Assembly (NCBI GenBank): GCA_011799875.1
Contig: CM022302.1
Location: 181,156,942 to 181,220,941 of the forward strand
Origin: Thinopyrum elongatum
Lineage: Eukaryota; Streptophyta; Magnoliopsida; Poales; Poaceae
Reading direction: 5' to 3'
DNA: 64,000 nt
A model generated the notes under the pieces. The model was not told where the DNA came from. It was given only the letters and a program-made list of their open reading frames with translations, and did no database searches. Every line of letters starts with the position of its first letter. Positions within the stretch are counted from its first letter, which is position 1. A program made the translations under genes and the position numbers. Positions 22,429 to 34,684 of this stretch are shown here, in pieces.

Positions 22429-24330
22429 AAAGCGCCGCTGACAAGGAGACTCCAGAGGTGGAGAACGAGGCTGCCAACAAACGGAGGCGGGTCGAGCAAG
22501 AACCACAAGCGACTCTAGCAGGCCTAGACATCATCAGCAGCCTCCCCAATGATATGTTGATAGTCATCACCTCCCTCCTCCCAATCAAATATGGGGCGCG
22601 GACAACTGTCCTTTCCCGGTGTTGGCGCCCCCTATGGCACTCCACCCCTCTCGACCTCATCGATGCTCATGAGCTCTGCCATGGCTATCGCAAAAGCTTG
22701 GATGCGTTGTCCCAGATCCTCGGCAGTCACCATGGCCCAATCAGAGGTCTTAGCATGGGCAAGATCCGTTCCAAATGCATGGACCGAGCCAAGCTTGACG
22801 AGTGGTTCTGACCCCCCGCCCTAGATCAGCTCGAGGGGCTCAATTTTAATTATGGGCATATGCGCTCGCTGCCAACGTCCGCCCTCCGCCTCGCGCCCAC
22901 GCTACGCCTCGCCAAGTTCATGAACTGCCATCCCCCCCCTTAATGATGCACCCGCTCTTTTTCTACCATGACTGAAGAACCTCGAGCTCGTCGCCGTCTG
23001 CATCCCAAAGGATGACATGGAGCGCCTGCTCTGTGGCTGTACTGCACTCGAGTACCTTCGTCTTCAGGCGATCAATGGGTTCAGTAGCTTCCACATCACC
23101 TCCATGACTCTCCAAACTATTTATGTGTGTTGCTGGTGCTGCAATAAGACATCACAAAAGGTGTACCAAAGTATGGTCATTGAGGACACACCTTCACTTG
23201 AGAGATTACTTGTAGTTGATCAAGAAGGTCCAACAAGAATCAATGTCATTTCTGTGCCGAAATTGATAGTGGTGGGCTACTCATCTGTCAAATACTCCGA
23301 ACTTGTTATTGGATCCACACCCTTTCAGGTACAACAGTCGCCTTCTACCTCTCCTTCTTGAAATTAACATTATTTCTAATTTTGAAGATGTATGTTCGTC
23401 TGTCATCCAGAAAATGATTCCGACAAGCTTGACCCCGAATTTGCGCACAGTGAAGGTCTTGGCACTAGAATTTATCGGCCACAACCTGGACCAAGTTGTC
23501 AGTTTCCTGAGATGCTTTCCGTGCCTGGAGAAGCGATATATCGAGGTGATGTTCCTTTCCTGTTAAATGTTAACCATAAGGGAGTTCAATTTTTGACAAC
23601 TTTTCCCAAGTTTACAATGACAATGTACTACGATTTCTGAAGGAATTTTGGAGGATTTTAGTACATACATGTTTTCCCCCCATATTGGTTGCTCGATTCA
23701 TATGGTTACAATCCATAAGCATTTCTCCTTTGGATTCATCTGTACTAGTTTTCTTAGGGAATTTTCAGCCATTCCAATCTCTTGTGAAGAAGGCTACATT
23801 TTTCTAGATTGTAATCAAATGCCCCTGTTAATCATGTAGGATCGAAGATGGCACGTTAGTGCATTTTAAAAATCCTGCAAACCAAATAGGCCTGTAGTAG
23901 TGTTCAAAACTGCATGTAGGCACTAACATGTTTTCTTCTTTTGCAGATAAGATTAGGCCCGGTGGTGGATAATGTGATACAATATAACAATCACATCGAA
24001 TGCCTAGATCTACATCTCCCAGAAATTACTTTGAACTCCTACCGAGGGACCTTACCGGCGATTATATTCGCCAGGTTCTTTGTTGTCAGAGCAAGAGTGC
24101 TGAAGGTAATGAGGTTTGCCCTAGATTTATTTCGCAAAAATGAATGGTTTGTTGATCAGCGCCGGCGGCTGCGGCAGAATGGAAAAGGCTCCAAAAAAGC
24201 TGAATTTCATTTTGGAACTTCAGATGATATAGTAATCGGAAGTCATCATGTCAACCCCATACAAGACTTGTCAGTGGCTGATCCCTTTGCAGAAATGATG
24301 AGGTTTCGAAACAAGCCTTACAAGTGGTAA
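22429..24330 (+). pseudogene. F-box/LRR/FBD-type gene remnant
   Basis: Exons at 22429-23328, 23411-23545 and 23947-24330 have GT-AG borders and matching phases. The first contains a basic KRRR stretch and the F-box (LDIISSLPNDMLIVITSLLP, then TTVLSRCWRPLW), followed by LRR-like sequence. The last ends with the FBD-like QRRRLRQNGKGSKKAEFHF and a TAA at 24328. F-box proteins of this family are substrate adaptors of SCF ubiquitin ligases. Damage: TGA at 22809-22811, a one-base frame change in a C8 run at 22932-22939, and TGA at 22969-22971; both TGAs fit CGA-to-TGA changes. The usual ATG appears as GTG at 22458. It lies in the host segment with the zf-XS and exonuclease remnants, all on the plus strand. 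Confident as F-box; not functional. Confidence 0.8.
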
Positions 24331-24516
24331 TATTAGTTTGAACCTCTCTTATATCCATGTTCAGCTAATCAGCGTGGGTGTTTGCAGCTGAATGAGCTGA
24401 ATTTCATTTCTAATATCAGTTTGAACCTTGTAATCTTCGAATTTGAGCCATATAACTCTGGAATTTGAATCTTGTAATATTTAGGGCTTTTGTGGTACAA
24501 TCGTTGAAATGGCATC
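24331..24516 (+). other. 3' flank of the F-box remnant up to the A2 insertion
   Basis: AT-rich, possibly 3' UTR. It ends in GCATC, which nearly matches GCATT at 53921-53925 and is the likely target-site duplication of the A2 compound with one mutation. Confidence 0.6.
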
Positions 24517-24902
24517 TGATGACCCACAAGTATAGGGGATTTATCATAGTCCTTTCGATAAGTAAGAGTGTCAAACCCAACGAGGAGCAGAAGGAAATGA
24601 CAAGCGGTTTTCAGCAAGGTATTCTCTGCAAGCACTGAAATTATCGGTAACAGATAGTTGTATGATAAGATAATTCATAACGAGTAACAAGTAACAAAAG
24701 TAACTAAGGTGCAGCAAGGTGGCCCAATCCTTTTTGTAGCAAAGGACAAGCCTGGACGAACTCCTATATAAAGCAAAGCGCTCCCGAGGACACATGGGAA
24801 TTGTTGTCAAGTTAGTTTTCATCATGCTCATATGATTCGCGTTTGTTACTTTGATAATTTGATATGTGGGTGGACCGGTGCTTGGGTGCTACCCTTCCTT
24901 GG
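24517..24902 (-). repeat. LTR c stub (3' terminal 386 bp only)
   Basis: It matches the TCATCA end of LTRs a and b up to CCTTGG. There the sequence switches to the protease-proximal part of element B. CCTTGG (24897-24902) occurs in both parents (LTR b near 31250-31255; B at 46432-46437), so this is a microhomology deletion joint. Confidence 0.92.
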
Positions 24903-27749
24903 TGAGAGAATAGCCCCCAACTTGAGGCGTCACTACCAAAGCCAAGTGACCTGGATTATCAACCCGGGGCGGGTGATCCTCCCGGCTCCAGGTTATGGGA
25001 CACTCTGACCATCTCAGGTATTGTGGTGCCGCCGGCTCAACCATGTTGATAAGGCGCTTTTTAAGCTTGCGGTCTCTTCTGTCTGTGTTCGTAGTGAACA
25101 CGTGGTACTCACCACTGTTTAGCTGTTTAGGGTTACTCTGATAACCAGATTGATTGCCTTGCTGCTGGTTCCCCGGTTGCTGATTGTTTCCACCGTGTCC
25201 CTGATAGTTCCCACCTGAGCCGCCAGGTCCTTGATAACTCTGTTGGTGGAACCCTCCAGATGAGCCGCTGCCGGTGGATCCTGGGTCGCCGCCACCACCT
25301 CCTTGGTGGTTCTAAAAACGTTGTGAATAGGCTCGCATGATGCTGCAGTCTTCCCAAGAATGAGTGGCCGGCTTGTTAGGCAGGCTATGTTTTGGACACG
25401 GCCCCTTTAGGGCTTCCTCGAAATTCTTGGGTTTAAAGTTCTTTCCACTGCCGTTTTTCTTCGGATACTTGTATCCTGCACTAGTGTTTGTGACCAGGTC
25501 TGACCCGCCCTCTGGGTTCTTGCGCTTTCCACCGTTGCCAACATTATTCTGCTGATGGCCCTTGCCACCGTTGCCCTTCTTCCCCTTGCCGTTCGGAACC
25601 TCATCCGTGCCGGGGTCTTTGGTAGAATCAGACTCGGCGTACTTGGTGAGGGCGTTCATGAGCTCCCTCATATCTGTGACGCTTCGCTTGAGTCGTCCAA
25701 GCTTCTGGACAAGGGGATCAAAGTGACAGTTCTGCTCTAGTATCAAGACTGCCTGAGCCGCCGTGATGTTGTCTGAGGAGTGGATGATCTCTGCGACCCG
25801 GCCCACCCAATGGTGAGCTGACTCATTGTCGCGCTGGATGTAGTGCTAAAGGTCGATGATAGTTTTAGGGTGCTTGCAGGTGCCTTGGAAATTTTTGATA
25901 AAACGCTCCTTCAACTTAGCCCATGTGTTGATGGAATTGGTGGGCAAGGTTTTCAACCAAGTACGAGACAGTCCTTCCAACATCATGGTTAAGTATTTTG
26001 CGCTCACAGCGTCGCTAACATCCAACATGTCCATGGCGAGCTCGTAGCTTTCAATCCAAGCTGCCGGCTCAAGATCCGCCATGTAATTGGGAACTTTCCT
26101 GGGGCCCTTAAAGTCCTTGGGCATGCGCTCATTGCGTAGTGCCAGAGCCAGACAAGGTATTCCAAGGGTCCTTCCAGTAGGGGTCAATTGGGTTGTGACC
26201 GGTGGAGACAGAGCCGCCTCATTTGCTGCCTCAGCCGCCCGCTAGGCCCGCGCGGAGTCAACGATGTCCTGGGCATTGGGGGCTCCCATATGCGGCGAAG
26301 CTCGAGGCGGCTCGTGATGTTGGCGAGCGTTGCTGAGCACAGCCGGTGAATCAGCATGGTGACTCCTACTCCGGCTGCAACTTGGGACTGGGGTAGAGTG
26401 GAGGCGCTCCCTGTTATAAGAGTAATTGGCCTGCTGGGCCACTGCAGTCTTTAGCATCTCAATCGCGTTGCGCGCTTCTCTCTCAATGGGGGTATGGCCC
26501 GTGATAGGGAGCGCTGCCAAGTTGGTTGCCGCAGCAACGAGGTTATCCACTGGGTTGGTAAAATGACCCGCCGGCATTAGGAAACGACGAGGGGGGGGGG
26601 GTCTCATGACGTGGACACGGCTCCCGCTGAGGTTGTACTGTTGGTTGTGCGGCACGACCCGGTGTGGGCTGAACTCCCAAATTTGGTGGCACGACAGGTG
26701 ACCCCGGCGCGTCTGTTTCTGGGCCGTGGAGGTGTGTATCTTGAGGGGTGGTGAACAGCTGAGTGAACTCAAGGTTGGGCGGAAGGCGACGATGCCTCCT
26801 CTCGTGAACCGCCTCTGAAGCGCTCCGACATTCCTCCAGGTGCCAGGCCTCGGTCCTTAGTCGCTCGGCCTCGGCCCGTATCTCAGACTGCACACCCGCC
26901 AGGCAGATGTTCGCTGCATCTATGTTAGCCTGGATCTTCGTTATCTGATCGCAAAGCTTAGTTATCTCAGCATTGCTTTTAGTCTGGTTCTCCGGTGTCA
27001 CTGGTGTGGCAAGGAGTGTGGTGAGAGCCATAGCCAGCTCGGTCAAAGCCTGAGCCGGGGATGGTGCCGACGCCGGGTTGGAGGTTCCTGTCCCAGCCGT
27101 GGCAGCCGCCGCTGCCGGGTCAGTCGTCAGGGCCGTACTAGCCATGTAGACTGCGGATCGAGCAGGCGGGTCAAAAGAGTCTTGGGCCGGTTCATCCTGA
27201 ACATGGCTCCCAAGGAAACCGTCGGGAAGCGGGAAGATTGACTCGCCACCGCTTGATGAAAAATCGTCGTCGGAGTGAACGATCGTGTCACCATCGGAGG
27301 CCGAGCCGTCAGAATAGTCAACTCCTTGGGTGAAGTTGACGAGCGCGTGCCTCGGGCGGGCGGTCTGCTTGTCCTGAGCCGGCTTGATGATGTTGGTGAA
27401 GATATTCGGCCCAAGTTTGGACCCGCCAGCTTTGCGAGATGCGGCGGGTCTTATGTCGGCTCTAGCGACGGCGGGTTGCATGCGCTGAGCCGATTCGACG
27501 ATGTCGATGGAGGCATTCGGCTCGGGCTCAGATCTGCCCGCTTTGCCGATGAATACATGGATTCTGCCGAAGGGGACCCGGTACCCGTACTCGATTGAGT
27601 CGGCCTCGGGGCCCCAAGTCGAATCGTCAATGTAGAGCTTGCCGCGGCGACTCTTGGTCATGTGGCCGATGATGTACCCTTCGAGTCCCGGAGGAGGACC
27701 TTTTGAAAACTCAACACCACCATGCGACGGCCCCACGGTGGGCGCCAAC
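24903..27749 (-). pseudogene. gag of the truncated B copy
   Basis: Open stretches 27862-26543, 26772-26242, 26187-25846, 25806-25312 and 25357-25133 cover the Tat-type gag. They include a retrotransposon gag core (AWIESYELAMDMLDVSDAV) and a knuckle-like CPKHSLPNKPATHSWEDC near 25340-25390. The frame is interrupted several times, among others by the G11 run at 26591-26601 and stops between the capsid and nucleocapsid parts. The protease is lost except for a few residues before the LTR c junction. Non-functional. Confidence 0.8.
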
Positions 27750-28281
27750 TGTCGTGGTAATTTCACGGCAGATGTCCTCATAGGACTTAGTCGCGAGGCC
27801 ATCACGTCAAGTGGTAAATCGAAGGGGTTAGGGGGACACAAAGGAGATGAGGATTTACCCAAGTTCGGCCCCTCTTGGAGAGGTAAAAGCCTACGTCCTG
27901 CTTTGGTTGTATTGATGATGATCTCGATTACAAAGGTGCACTTGGCAGGCCTAGTTCTCGAGAGGTTGTAGCTTATCCTGTCTAACCCGGGGCTCCCCCT
28001 TTATATATAGGTTGAGGCCCGGGGTGTACATTAGAGTCCTGAGCCAGAAAGTCTATCTTGCCCTCTAAGTAAGGAAAGTCCATATGGCGGTTTACAATTG
28101 GGCCTAAGCCAGTGCCTTGTAGGCCGGCCCACGGAGTAGGCGGCTTAATCTCCCAGGCGAGTCTCCTGGGCGAGTCTTCTGGTAAGCCACGGCCCACCTG
28201 GCCTGGCCCTTTTGTGAGTCGCCGCTTCTGTTGACCTGCCCCTGGATGGGCGGGTCATATCCTTGGGTTATATCCCCAACA
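27750..28281 (-). repeat. 5' LTR of the truncated B copy (532 bp)
   Basis: On the minus strand it begins TGTTGGGGATATAACCC and ends CCACGACA. It has a TATATATAA box near 28001-28010. It is much closer to 49279-49810 than to 36941-37474. Confidence 0.93.
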
Positions 28282-30763
28282 ATAGCAGTCATACATCTTT
28301 GAAAGGTAGCACGTGCATTGCATAAACCAAAAGGCATACGCCTATATGCAAAAGTACCGAAAGGGCAAGTAAAAGTGGTCTTTTCTTGGTCCTCTTTTGA
28401 CACAGGTATTTGAGAAAAACCAGAGTAACCATCTAGAAAGCAAAAATGTGTATGTTTGGATAATATTTCTAGCATTTGATCAATAAAAGGTAGAGGGTAA
28501 TGATCTTTTCTAGTAGCTTTGTTTAATTTACGAAAATCAATTACCATTCTATAACCTGTAACAATTCTTTGTAGAATCAATTCATTCTTATCATTAGGAA
28601 CAATAGTAATACCTCCCTTCTTAGGGACACAATGAATGGGACTTATCCATCTACTATCAGCAATAGGATAAATTATACCTGCCTCCAGAAGCTTTAATAT
28701 TTCATTTCTTACCACTTCTTTCATCTTAGGATTTAGCCTTCGTTGGTGATCAACAACTGGTTTAGCATCAGGCTCCATATTAATTTTGTGCTGACATAGA
28801 GTGGGACTAATGCCCTTAAGATCATCAAGAGTATATCCAATAGCTGCATGGTGCTTCCTCAGAGTTTTCAATAATTTCTTTTCTTCATGCTCTGAAAGGT
28901 TAGCACTAATAATAATAGGATATATCTTCTTTTCATCGAGATAAGCATATTTCAGAGTATCAGGTAATTGTTTGAGCTCAAACACGGGATCACCCTTGGG
29001 TGGAGGAGGATCCCCAAGGATTTCAACAGGCAAATTGTGTTTCAAAATAGGCCCTTGATTAAAGAATATTTCATCTATTTCCCTTCTTTCATTCATAAAC
29101 ATATCATTTTCATGGTCTAGCAAATATTGTTCAAAAGGATCAGTAGGAGGCATGGCAATAGAAGCAAGACCAATAATTTCATCCTTACAAGGCAATTCTT
29201 TATCATGGGGTTGTCTACAAAACTTAGAGAAATTAAAATCATGAGACACATCCCCAAAGCCGACAGTAACAATATCCTTTTCGCAATCTATCTTAGCATT
29301 GACAGTGTTCAAGAAAGGTCTACCAAATATAATGGGACAAAAATCATCTTGTGGGGAACCAAGAACAAGAAAATCAGTAGGGTATTATATTTTCCCACAC
29401 AAGACTTCAACATCTCTAACAATCCCAATTGGTGATATAGTATCTCTATTAGCAAGCTTAATAGTAACATCAATTTCTTCTATCTCAGCAGGTGCAATAT
29501 CATTCATAATTTCTTGGTATAAGGTATAAGGAATTGCACTCACACTAGCACCCACATCACATAAGCCATGATAACAGTGATCTCCTATTTTAGCAGAAAC
29601 AACAGGCATGCCAACAACGGGTCTTTGTTTATCTTTAATATCAGGTTTAGCACTCCTAGCAGCTTCATCACAGAAATAAATAACATGCCCATCAATATTA
29701 TCAACCAAGAGATCTTTAACCAAAGCAATACTAGGTTCAACTTTAATTTGTTCAGGGGGTGTAGGTGTTCTAGTATAACTCTTACGAACCACAGTTGAAG
29801 CTTTAGCATGATCCTTTATTCTAACAGGGAAAGGTGGTTTCTCAATATAAGAAGTAGGAAAAATAGGATCAACATTATAAGTAATAGTTTCTTCTTCAAC
29901 TTTAATAGGTTCTACTACTTTCACTTCAATGGGAGGATGATATTTAAACCACTTCTCCTTAGGGAGATCAACATGAGTAGCAAAAGATTCACAGAAAGAA
30001 GCTACTATCTCTGTGTCAAGTCCATATTTAGTGCTAAAATCACGAAAAGCATCGGTATCCATGAAAGATTTAACACAATCAAACTTAAGGTTTATACCTG
30101 ACTCCTTACCTTCATCGAGTTCCCAATCTTCAGAGTTGCGTTTAATTCTTTCCAATAAATCCCATTTGAATTCAATATCCTTCTTCATAAAAGAACCAGT
30201 ACAAGAAGTATCGAGCATGGATTGATCATTACGAGAAAGCCGAGCATAAAAATTCTGAATAATAATTTCTCTTGAGAGCTCATGATTGGGGCATGAATAT
30301 GACATTGACTTAAGTCCCCTCAAGCTTGAGCGATACTTTCTCCTTCACGAGGCCAAAAATTATATATATAGTTCTGATCACGATGAACCAGATGCATAGG
30401 ATAAAACTTCTGATGAAATTCCAATTTCAATCGGTTGTAGTTCCAGGATCCAATATCATCACATAGCCTATACCATGTCAATGCCTTTCCCTTCAAAGAT
30501 AAAGGGAAGACCTTCTTCTTGACATCATCCTCGGGCAAACCCGCAAGCTTAAATAATCCACAAACTTCATCCACATAGATTAGGTGCATGTCAGGATGTA
30601 ATATTCTGTCTCCTGCATAAGGATTAGCTAGCAGTTTCTCTATCATACCCGAAGGAATTTCATAATAAATATTTTTAGTAGGTGCAGTAGGTTGAAGAGC
30701 AACTCTTTGTTCCGGTCGAGGTGAAGATACCCTGAACAGGCCCCTCAAAGGATTATTTTCCAT
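28282..30763 (-). pseudogene. Duplicated A2 gag-protease-RT start
   Basis: Gag starts at 30763 (MENNPLRGLFR). A TGA after GESIAQA near 30318 (TGG in A1) and a TAA in the protease region near 29382 (AAA in A1) interrupt it. The protease-like CDVGASVSAIP is present. RT stops at MTAI where the B LTR begins at 28281. All of these features recur in 49811-52295. Confidence 0.88.
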
Positions 30764-30840
30764 AGTGACAAGTGACAGTAAATTTCAGCACACTATATAA
30801 ATGTTTCCTTACCAAATTCCACTTACCAAAGGCGCTTCAC

Positions 30841-30858
30841 TCCCCGGCAACAATGCCA
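30841..30858 (-). other. Primer-binding site next to LTR b
   Basis: On the minus strand it reads TGGCATTGTTGCCGGGGA, two changes from the A1 site, both G-to-A or C-to-T. Confidence 0.65.
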
Positions 30859-30869
30859 GAAAAGAGTCT

Positions 30870-32367
30870 TGATGACCCACAAGTATAGGGGATCTATCAT
30901 AGTCCTTTCGATAAGTAATAGTGTCGAACCCAACGAGGAGCAGAAGGAAATGACAAGCGGTTTTCAGCAAGGTATTCTCTGCAAGCACTGAAATTATCGG
31001 TAACAGATAGTTGTGTGATAAGATAATTCATAACGAGTAACAAGTAACAAAAGTAACTAAGGTGCAGCAAGGTGGCCCAATCCTTTTTGTAGCAAAGGAC
31101 AAGCCTGGACGAACTCCTATATAAAGCAAAGCGCTCCCGAGGACACATGGGAATTGTTGTCAAGTTAGTTTTCATCATGCTCATATGATTCGCGTTCGTT
31201 ACTTTGATAATTTGATATGTGGGTGGACCGGTGCTTGGGTGCTGCCCTTCCTTGGACAAGCCTCCCACTTATGATTAACCCCTCTCGCAAGCATCCGTAA
31301 CTATGAAAGAAGAATTAAGATAAATCTAACCATAGCATGAAATATATGGATCCAAATCAGCCCCTTACGAAGCAACACATAGACTAGGGTTTAAGCTTCT
31401 GTCACTCTAGCAACCCATCATCTACTTATTACTTCCCAATGCCTTCCCCTAGGCCCAAATCATGGTGAAGTGTCATGTAGTCGACGTTCACATAACACTA
31501 CTAGAGGAAAGACAACATACATCTCATCAAAATATCAAACGAATACCAAATTGACATGATTACTTATAACAAGACTTCTCCCATGTCCTCAGGAACAAAC
31601 GTAACTACTCACAAATCATATTCATGTTCATAATCAGAGGGGTATTGAATAGCATTAAGGATCTGAACATATGATCTTCCACCGAATAAACCAACTAGTA
31701 TCAACTACAAGGAGTAATCAACTCTAGTAGCAACCCACAGGTACCAATCTGAGGTTTTGAGACAAAGATCGGATACAAGAGATGAAATAGGGTTTGAGAG
31801 GAGATGGTGCTGGTGAAGATGTTGATGGAGATTGACCCCCTCTCGATGAGAGGATCGTTGGTGATGACGATGGCTTCGATTTCCCCTACCAGAGGGAAGT
31901 TTCTCCGGTAGAACAGCTCCGCCGGAGCCCTAGATTGGTTCTGCCCAAGTTCCACCTCGAAATGGCGGCGCTTCATCCCGAAAGCTTCCTTCTGATTTTT
32001 TCCAGGTCAAAACACACTATATAGTAGAAGATGGGCATCGGGGACCTTCCAGATGGCCCACAAGGCAGGGGGCGCCCACCCTTGTGGATGGCTGGTGGCC
32101 CCCCTATGGTGCTTTCTTCGCCCTATATTTTTTATATATTCCAAAATAATTCTCCGTGAAGTTTTAGGACTTTTGGAGTTGTGCAGAATAGGTCTCTAAT
32201 ATTTGCTCCTTTTCCAATCCAGAATTCTAGCTGCCGGCATTCTCCCTCTTCATGTAAACCTTATAAAATAAGAGAGAAAAGGCATAAGTATTGTGATATA
32301 ATGTGTAATAACAGCCCATAATGCGATAAATATCAATATAAAAGCATGATGCAAAATGGACGTATCA
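30870..32367 (-). repeat. LTR b (1498 bp), shared by the two tandem bodies
   Basis: It has a polypurine tract on its upstream side (32368-32382) and a primer-binding site on its downstream side (30841-30858). It therefore serves as 3' LTR of one body and 5' LTR of the next, which is diagnostic of unequal recombination between LTRs. Confidence 0.93.
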
Positions 32368-32382
32368 ACTCCCCCTAGCTTA
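32368..32382 (-). other. Polypurine tract of A2
   Basis: Minus strand AAGCTAGGGGGAGT abuts LTR b. Confidence 0.8.
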
Positions 32383-33932
32383 GACCTCGCTTGTCCTCAA
32401 GCGAAAGCCGAAATCAAAAAATATGTCCACATGTTTAGAGATAGAGGTGTCGATAAAATAAAATACGGACATGAGGGCATCATGATCATCTTTAGGACAG
32501 CAACATATATTGTCATATAATTTCTTATGCTAGAGTAACAATTCATTCACAAGGTAGAGTATAAATCAGAAACTTCATTGAAAACTAACAAACTATGATC
32601 TCAGTCATTGAAGCAATTGCAATTATCATAACATCGGAAAGAGCCAATTCAAGAGCTTTTCAGCAAGTCCACATACTCAACTATCATTTAATCTTTCACA
32701 ATTGCTAACTCTCACGCGATACTTATGGGTTCGAAGCCTCAGTCGGACACAGAGAAAGATAGGGGCTTATAGTTTTCACCTCCCAACCTTTTACCTCAAG
32801 GGTAATGTCAACAATAATAGTTTATGATAACCTACATCCGAGTGGATATATGTATCTGGATCCTTCTCCAACACACAGTGCTTGCCAAAAGAAAAAGTGT
32901 AAAAAGGAAAGGTGAAGATCACCATGACTCTTGTATAAGGGTAGAAGATAAAAGTAAAAGATAGGCCCTTCGCAGAGGGAAGCAGGGTTGTCATGCGCTT
33001 TTATTGTTGGATGCACAAAATCTTAATGCAAAAGAACGTCACTTTATATTGCCGCTTGTGATAAAGAACTTTACTATGCAGTCTGTCGCTTTTATTTCTT
33101 CCATATCACAAGTTCGTACAAAGCTTATTTTCTTCACACTAATAGATCATACATATTTAGATAGCAATTTTTATTGCTTGCACCGATGACAACTTACTTG
33201 AAGGATCTTACTCAATCCATAGGTAGGTATGGTGGACTCTCATGACAAAACTGGTTTAAGGGATGTTTGGATGCACAAGTAGTATCTCTACTTGGTGCAA
33301 AGAATTTGGCTAGCATGAGAGGGAAAGGCAAGCTCAACATGTTGGAGGGTCCATGACAATATAACTTCTATTCAGATATAAGCAAACATAACTCATTATG
33401 TTGTCTTCCTTGTCCAACATCAACTTTTTAGCATGTCATATTTTAATGAGTGTTCACAATCACAAAAGATGTCCAAGATAGTATATTTATATGTGAAAAC
33501 TCTCTTTCTTTATTACTTCCTATTAATTGCAACAATGACCAAAACTGTGTTTGTCAACTCTCATCAACTTTTATTCATCATACTCTTTATATGTGAAGTC
33601 ATTACTCTCCATAGGATCATTATACGATCTTTTTATTTCTTTTTTATTCCTTTCTTTTATTTAATTCCCTCAAGATCATAGCAAGGAAGCAAAGACCTCA
33701 ACTCAAAACTACTCATTATTATATATAACTCACGGACTCGATTACATAGATAGATCTCAAAACAAAACCCAAAGCTAGATCATACTAAAAAACTTTATTC
33801 TACTAGATCAAAATATAACCAAAAGGATTGAACTAAGAAAAATGATAAAAGTAAAGGTGTGATGGTGAAACGATATCCGGGCACCTCCCCCAAGCTTGGC
33901 AGTTGCTAAGGGGAGTGCCCATACCCATGTAT
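32383..33932 (-). other. A2 3' non-coding region
   Basis: AT-rich and colinear with 17574-19240 of A1. No gene. Confidence 0.8.
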
Positions 33933-34358
33933 TTAGATCTCTTTCTTCGGAGGTGGTGATGATGGAGTTGTTGATAACGATATTTCATCCTTTTTCCTCA
34001 ACTTACGCTTGAGGGTTAGATTTCCCCCCCTCAGGTCAGAGATCTCCTGTTCCAATGTTAATATCTTTTTGCATAATTCTTGTTTGTTCTCCTGCAAAAG
34101 GCAAAAAGGGATAAACTCGATCTTAGGTTTCTTTGTCTTATCAGGGAGACTTGACTTTTTGAACTCCACGTGCATGTCCCCAGGTTGGGGTAATGGAGCT
34201 TCATCTTCATCTGAGCTTGTCTCCTCCTTTCCCTTTGCATCATAATCTTCTTCTTCTTCTTCTGTGGTCCAACCATAATGCTCCACCTCCCCATAAACCT
34301 TTGGGTTTGTGATATAATCAGCTACATAGCTCTCTCCCTCCGAATCTTGAGACGACAT
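33933..34358 (-). CDS. A2 post-pol acidic ORF (141 aa)
   Basis: The start MSSQDSEGESYVADY at 34358 is conserved in A1 (17358). The frame is open further upstream to 34634, but the ATG conserved between copies is the better start. The N-terminal half is very acidic (TTEEEEEDYD, SSDEDEAPLPQPGDM). The C-terminal half (ENKQELCKKILTLEQEISDL) looks like a coiled coil with basic residues after it. The function is unknown. Its position after pol and its conservation between two copies suggest an element-encoded accessory protein. Confidence 0.55.
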   Translation of the reverse strand: MSSQDSEGESYVADYITNPKVYGEVEHYGWTTEEEEEDYDAKGKEETSSDEDEAPLPQPGDMHVEFKKSSLPDKTKKPKIEFIPFCLLQENKQELCKKILTLEQEISDLRGGNLTLKRKLRKKDEISLSTTPSSPPPKKEI

Positions 34359-34684
34359 ATTTTCAGATCTGCCAGGCAAAACAGCATGAAACAAAAATGG
34401 AGGGTTTTGCCGTGATACGGTGGTCAAAACCTTCGGGAGATTATATAATGAATTTTTACCGACCAAAAGAAGTATTGTGCAAGAAAACGGAGTCCGTAGG
34501 GCACACGAGGTGGCCACAAGGCAGGGGGCGCGCCCAGGGGGGTAGGGTGCGCCCTCCACCCTTGTGGTCTCCTCGTGCATCTTTCGGACTAATTTTAATT
34601 TTTCTATTTTTCTAAATATTCCAAAATGGAGCAAAATTGCTATTAGAACAGTTTTGGAGTCGGTTTACTTACCGTACCACATAC

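Larger units (their letters stand above)
24897..28281 (-). mobile_element. Truncated second copy of element B
   Basis: Contains the 5' LTR, PBS and gag of B up to the start of the protease region, then the deletion joint at 24897-24902. The flanking ATAGC at 28282-28286 matches that of the full copy. Confidence 0.92.
24897..30869 (-). repeat. Tandem-duplicate segment, partner of 46432-52401
   Basis: Both segments are essentially the same length (about 5.97 kb) and colinear, with small balanced indels such as G11 at 26591-26601 against G7 at 48125-48131. They share the B insertion point, the ATAGC next to it and the same gag and protease-region lesions. By eye I count about 14 differences in the 532-bp B LTRs of the two copies. 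Confidence 0.92.

Noticed and set aside
29127..29435. Plus-strand ORFs opposite A2 gag-pol (also 29808-30101, 50656-50964, 36491-36856)
   Set aside because: They are antisense shadows of the gag-protease and pol frames, with AT-rich low-complexity translations.
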